Assembly (NCBI GenBank): GCA_002323775.1
Contig: DCPV01000044.1
Span: 1-15,824, forward strand
Reading direction: 5' to 3'
Origin: Firmicutes bacterium UBA1535
GTDB taxonomy: Bacteria; Bacillota; Clostridia; Tissierellales; Sedimentibacteraceae
Length of the DNA: 15,824 nt
Shown: one piece after another, positions 13,889-15,824 of the stretch
Layout of the letters: each line of letters begins with the position of its first letter
Position numbering within the stretch: the first letter of the stretch is position 1
The notes under the pieces: model-generated
The model's database searches: none
Told to the model about the DNA's origin: nothing
What the model saw: the letters and a program-made list of their open reading frames with translations, nothing else
Position numbers and translations under genes: made by a program

Positions 13889-15304
13889 ATGAAAATGGGT
13901 TTTGAGCTTAGCTTATCACAAACGCAAAAATTAATAATGACACCAGAGCTTAGACAGGCTATACAGATATTGCAATTTAATAATGTTGAGCTTATGGAAT
14001 ATTTGAATAATCAATTAGAGGCTAATCCTTTTTTAGAGGTAGTCGAAAAAAAGGATGATGATTCAAAGAATGACAATGAAAAAGATTCTTCATACTTGGA
14101 TAATGATGGTTTAAAGGATAAGATTGACTGGAAAGAAGTAGTTGAGAGGTATGATGATATTAGCTATAAGGCTAATGAAATCGCTGTTGATGCTGAAAAC
14201 AGACAATCCTTTGAAAGCTATACTTCTAAGAAGGCATCACTTAAGGAGCATTTGATGCTTCAACTTGGTATGTCCGCAAAAACTGAAAAGGAAAGAAAAA
14301 TTGGAGAGTTTTTAATTGAATCATTAGACCGTAAGGGTTATCTTGCCTGTAGTGTACATGATATAAGCCTACAAATAAATGAAAGTCATATAGATGTGGA
14401 AAAGTCTTTGCACCTTATACAAAGCTTTGATCCGGTAGGGGTTGGAGCAAGAAATTTAAGCGAATGTTTGATGATTCAGCTTAAAGAAAAAGGAATACAG
14501 GATAGAAATGCCTATGTGATTGTTGATAAGTATTTAGATGATATAGCAACAAACAAAATGCAAAAAATATCCAAAGAGCTTGGAATTCCTGTACAAAGAG
14601 TTCAAAGTATATGCGACATTATAAAGATGCTTGAACCAAAACCGGCTAGAGGCTTTATAGTAGATAGTGACAATATAAGATATATTGTCCCGGATGTTAC
14701 CATAGAGAAAATAAATGATGAATATGTTATTATAATTAATGACAGCAATTTGCCGGTTTTATCGATAAGCAGCTATTATAAACGCTTAGCCAATGATATT
14801 GATGATAAAGAAGCCAGTAAGTTTTTATCTGATAAGCTAAATTCTTCAATGTGGCTAATTAAGAGCATTGAGCAAAGAAGAAGTACTTTATACAAGGTTG
14901 TAGAGTCTATATTGAAATTTCAAAAAAGTTTCTTTGATAGCGGAGACGGTGTTTTAAAGCCTTTGATATTAAGAGATGTAGCTGAGGATATCTCAGTTCA
15001 TGAATCAACAGTAAGTCGTGCAACTAATGGAAAATACGTTCAGAGTCCAAGAGGTCTTTTTGAATTAAAATATTTTTTCACAAGTAGTATAAGCGATGAA
15101 AATAGTAGTGTTGGAGTTTCTTCAACAAGTGTTAAATCTCAAATCAAAGAAATGATAGATAGAGAAAATTCAGTAAAGCCTTTAAGTGACCAAAAAATTG
15201 CAGATATGCTAGCAAATAAAGGAATTAATATATCAAGAAGAACTGTAGCAAAATACAGAGATGAAATGATGATACCAGCCTCATCAATGAGGAGAAGATT
15301 TTAA
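13889..15304 (+). CDS. rpoN: RNA polymerase sigma-54 factor
   Basis: A 471-residue sigma-54 (RpoN/SigL). The N-terminal activator-interacting region is clear (FELSLSQTQKLIMTPELRQA, then QFNNVELMEYLNNQLEANPFLE), followed by an acidic region II, the core-binding domain (about 100-290), the promoter-binding helix-turn-helix region with HESTVSRATNGKYVQSPRG near residues 371-389, and the RpoN box RRTVAKYRD at about 450-458 that reads the -24 element. It directs transcription from -12/-24 promoters only with an AAA+ activator; the PAS-domain protein that follows may be one. In C. difficile SigL controls much of amino-acid fermentation, so its place beside grd genes fits, but I found no good -12/-24 site in front of grd genes here. 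AAAGGAG stands eight bases before ATG 13889. Confidence 0.97.
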   Translation: MKMGFELSLSQTQKLIMTPELRQAIQILQFNNVELMEYLNNQLEANPFLEVVEKKDDDSKNDNEKDSSYLDNDGLKDKIDWKEVVERYDDISYKANEIAVDAENRQSFESYTSKKASLKEHLMLQLGMSAKTEKERKIGEFLIESLDRKGYLACSVHDISLQINESHIDVEKSLHLIQSFDPVGVGARNLSECLMIQLKEKGIQDRNAYVIVDKYLDDIATNKMQKISKELGIPVQRVQSICDIIKMLEPKPARGFIVDSDNIRYIVPDVTIEKINDEYVIIINDSNLPVLSISSYYKRLANDIDDKEASKFLSDKLNSSMWLIKSIEQRRSTLYKVVESILKFQKSFFDSGDGVLKPLILRDVAEDISVHESTVSRATNGKYVQSPRGLFELKYFFTSSISDENSSVGVSSTSVKSQIKEMIDRENSVKPLSDQKIADMLANKGINISRRTVAKYRDEMMIPASSMRRRF

Positions 15305-15382
15305 GTTGTGCAATAATATAAAAAAGTAAGTAGCTTATAAAAAATATAAGGTTTAAGGAAGCTTAAGATAATGAAAGGATAG

Positions 15383-15422
15383 GTACCGAACTCATACAAA
15401 TGATGTTTTATGAAACCGGTAC
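15383..15422 (+). other. hairpin before the last regulator gene
   Basis: GTACCG (15383-15388) pairs with CGGTAC (15417-15422), and inside it TCATA (15392-15396) with TATGA (15409-15413), separated by a symmetric AAC/AAC internal loop. The structure ends 12 bases before the TTG start. The span contains a ten-codon frame (ATG 15400 to TAA 15430-15432) ending Y-E-T-G-T-W-S. No T-tract follows. Role unknown. Confidence 0.45.
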
Positions 15423-15434
15423 GTGGTCATAAAT

Positions 15435-15824
15435 TTGAAAGAGTCTCACAAGAAATCGATTGCAAAAGAATATGAGAAAAATAATGAAAATTTACAGAGT
15501 AAGGATACTTCTATTTGTGAATATGCTGATAAAAGTGTAAAAATAGATAAAATTAAGCATTGTAAGTTTTGGCTTGACACCAGTGTAAAGTATAAAAATG
15601 AATGTATCATTGTCGTTGATAAAAACGTTAATGTGGTTTATTATAATGATCCAAAATCAAATTATTTTGATGAGCTTGTAAATCCTAAGGATGTAATTGG
15701 GAAAAACATATTTAAGCTGTTGGAAAATCTCAAAGAAGCGGAAAGCACCTTTTATAGAGTTTTAAAGACCGGAGAGCCTATATTTGATTATATACAGACA
15801 TTTGTAAACTATGCAAACAAGCGT
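15435..15824 (+). CDS. PAS-domain regulator, probably sigma-54-dependent (3' end outside window)
   Basis: An open frame of 130 codons runs off the right edge. After a polar N-terminus and a segment KHCKFWLDTSVKYKNE, residues from about 56 on (CIIVVDKNVNVVYYN) begin a PAS domain, and the stretch L-K-E-A-E-S-T-F-Y-R-V-L-K-T-G-E-P-I followed by YIQTFVNY is typical of PAS domains in sigma-54-dependent activators of amino-acid catabolism in Clostridia (RocR/PrdR-like). The AAA+ and DNA-binding parts would lie outside, so this is inference from the visible part and from the rpoN gene 130 bases upstream. The start is uncertain: TTG 15435 or GTG 15423, the frame being closed by TGA at 15411-15413; neither has a strong ribosome site. 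Confidence 0.7.
   Translation, partial: MKESHKKSIAKEYEKNNENLQSKDTSICEYADKSVKIDKIKHCKFWLDTSVKYKNECIIVVDKNVNVVYYNDPKSNYFDELVNPKDVIGKNIFKLLENLKEAESTFYRVLKTGEPIFDYIQTFVNYANKR

Overview
The window reads as chromosome of a low-G+C, spore-forming, amino-acid-fermenting (Stickland) member of the Clostridia, probably of the Peptostreptococcaceae type. The reasons are a complete selenocysteine-containing glycine reductase gene set, a MinD-SpoIVFA-SpoIVFB sporulation/division cluster, and AT-rich codon use. I cannot name the species. Every gene I can support is on the + strand.

Region 1 (1-1973) is the end of a min/sporulation cluster: a MinD-like P-loop protein cut by the left edge, a membrane-anchored degenerate M23 protein that looks like SpoIVFA, and a short M50 protease, SpoIVFB. 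The order minD-spoIVFA-spoIVFB is the one known from Bacillus. Region 2 (1994-5012) holds housekeeping nucleic-acid genes: a candidate 26-codon leader ORF overlapping the start of queG (epoxyqueuosine reductase), nth (endonuclease III), ogt (O6-alkylguanine-DNA methyltransferase) and trmL (tRNA wobble 2'-O-methyltransferase).

Region 3 (5181-13730) is the glycine reductase locus. A good sigma-A-type promoter is followed by a tandem glycine riboswitch and an intrinsic terminator, then grdX, grdE, grdB (in-frame UGA = Sec348), trxB, trxA and grdA (in-frame UGA = Sec44). Two consecutive stem-loops close this unit. grdC and grdD follow from what looks like their own promoter and end at a strong terminator. 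Electrons flow NADPH -> TrxB -> TrxA -> selenoprotein A (GrdA). Protein B (GrdE/GrdB) activates glycine and passes a carboxymethyl group to GrdA. Protein C (GrdC/GrdD) releases acetyl phosphate, which can yield ATP. A frame-only gene caller would split grdB and truncate grdA at their UGA codons; both are intact selenoprotein genes.

Region 4 (13818-15824) contains rpoN (sigma-54) with its own promoter, then the first 130 codons of a PAS-domain protein that resembles sigma-54-dependent activators and is cut by the right edge.

The most unusual unexplained signal is a G+C-enriched, strongly structured intercistronic segment between grdB and trxB (about 8661-8784). It has several hairpins, two mutually exclusive pairings of one strand, and a six-C loop. 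Also notable are an almost perfect inverted repeat overlapping the grdC promoter, hairpins around the UGA codon of grdB, and short ORF/hairpin elements touching the starts of queG and the last regulator.
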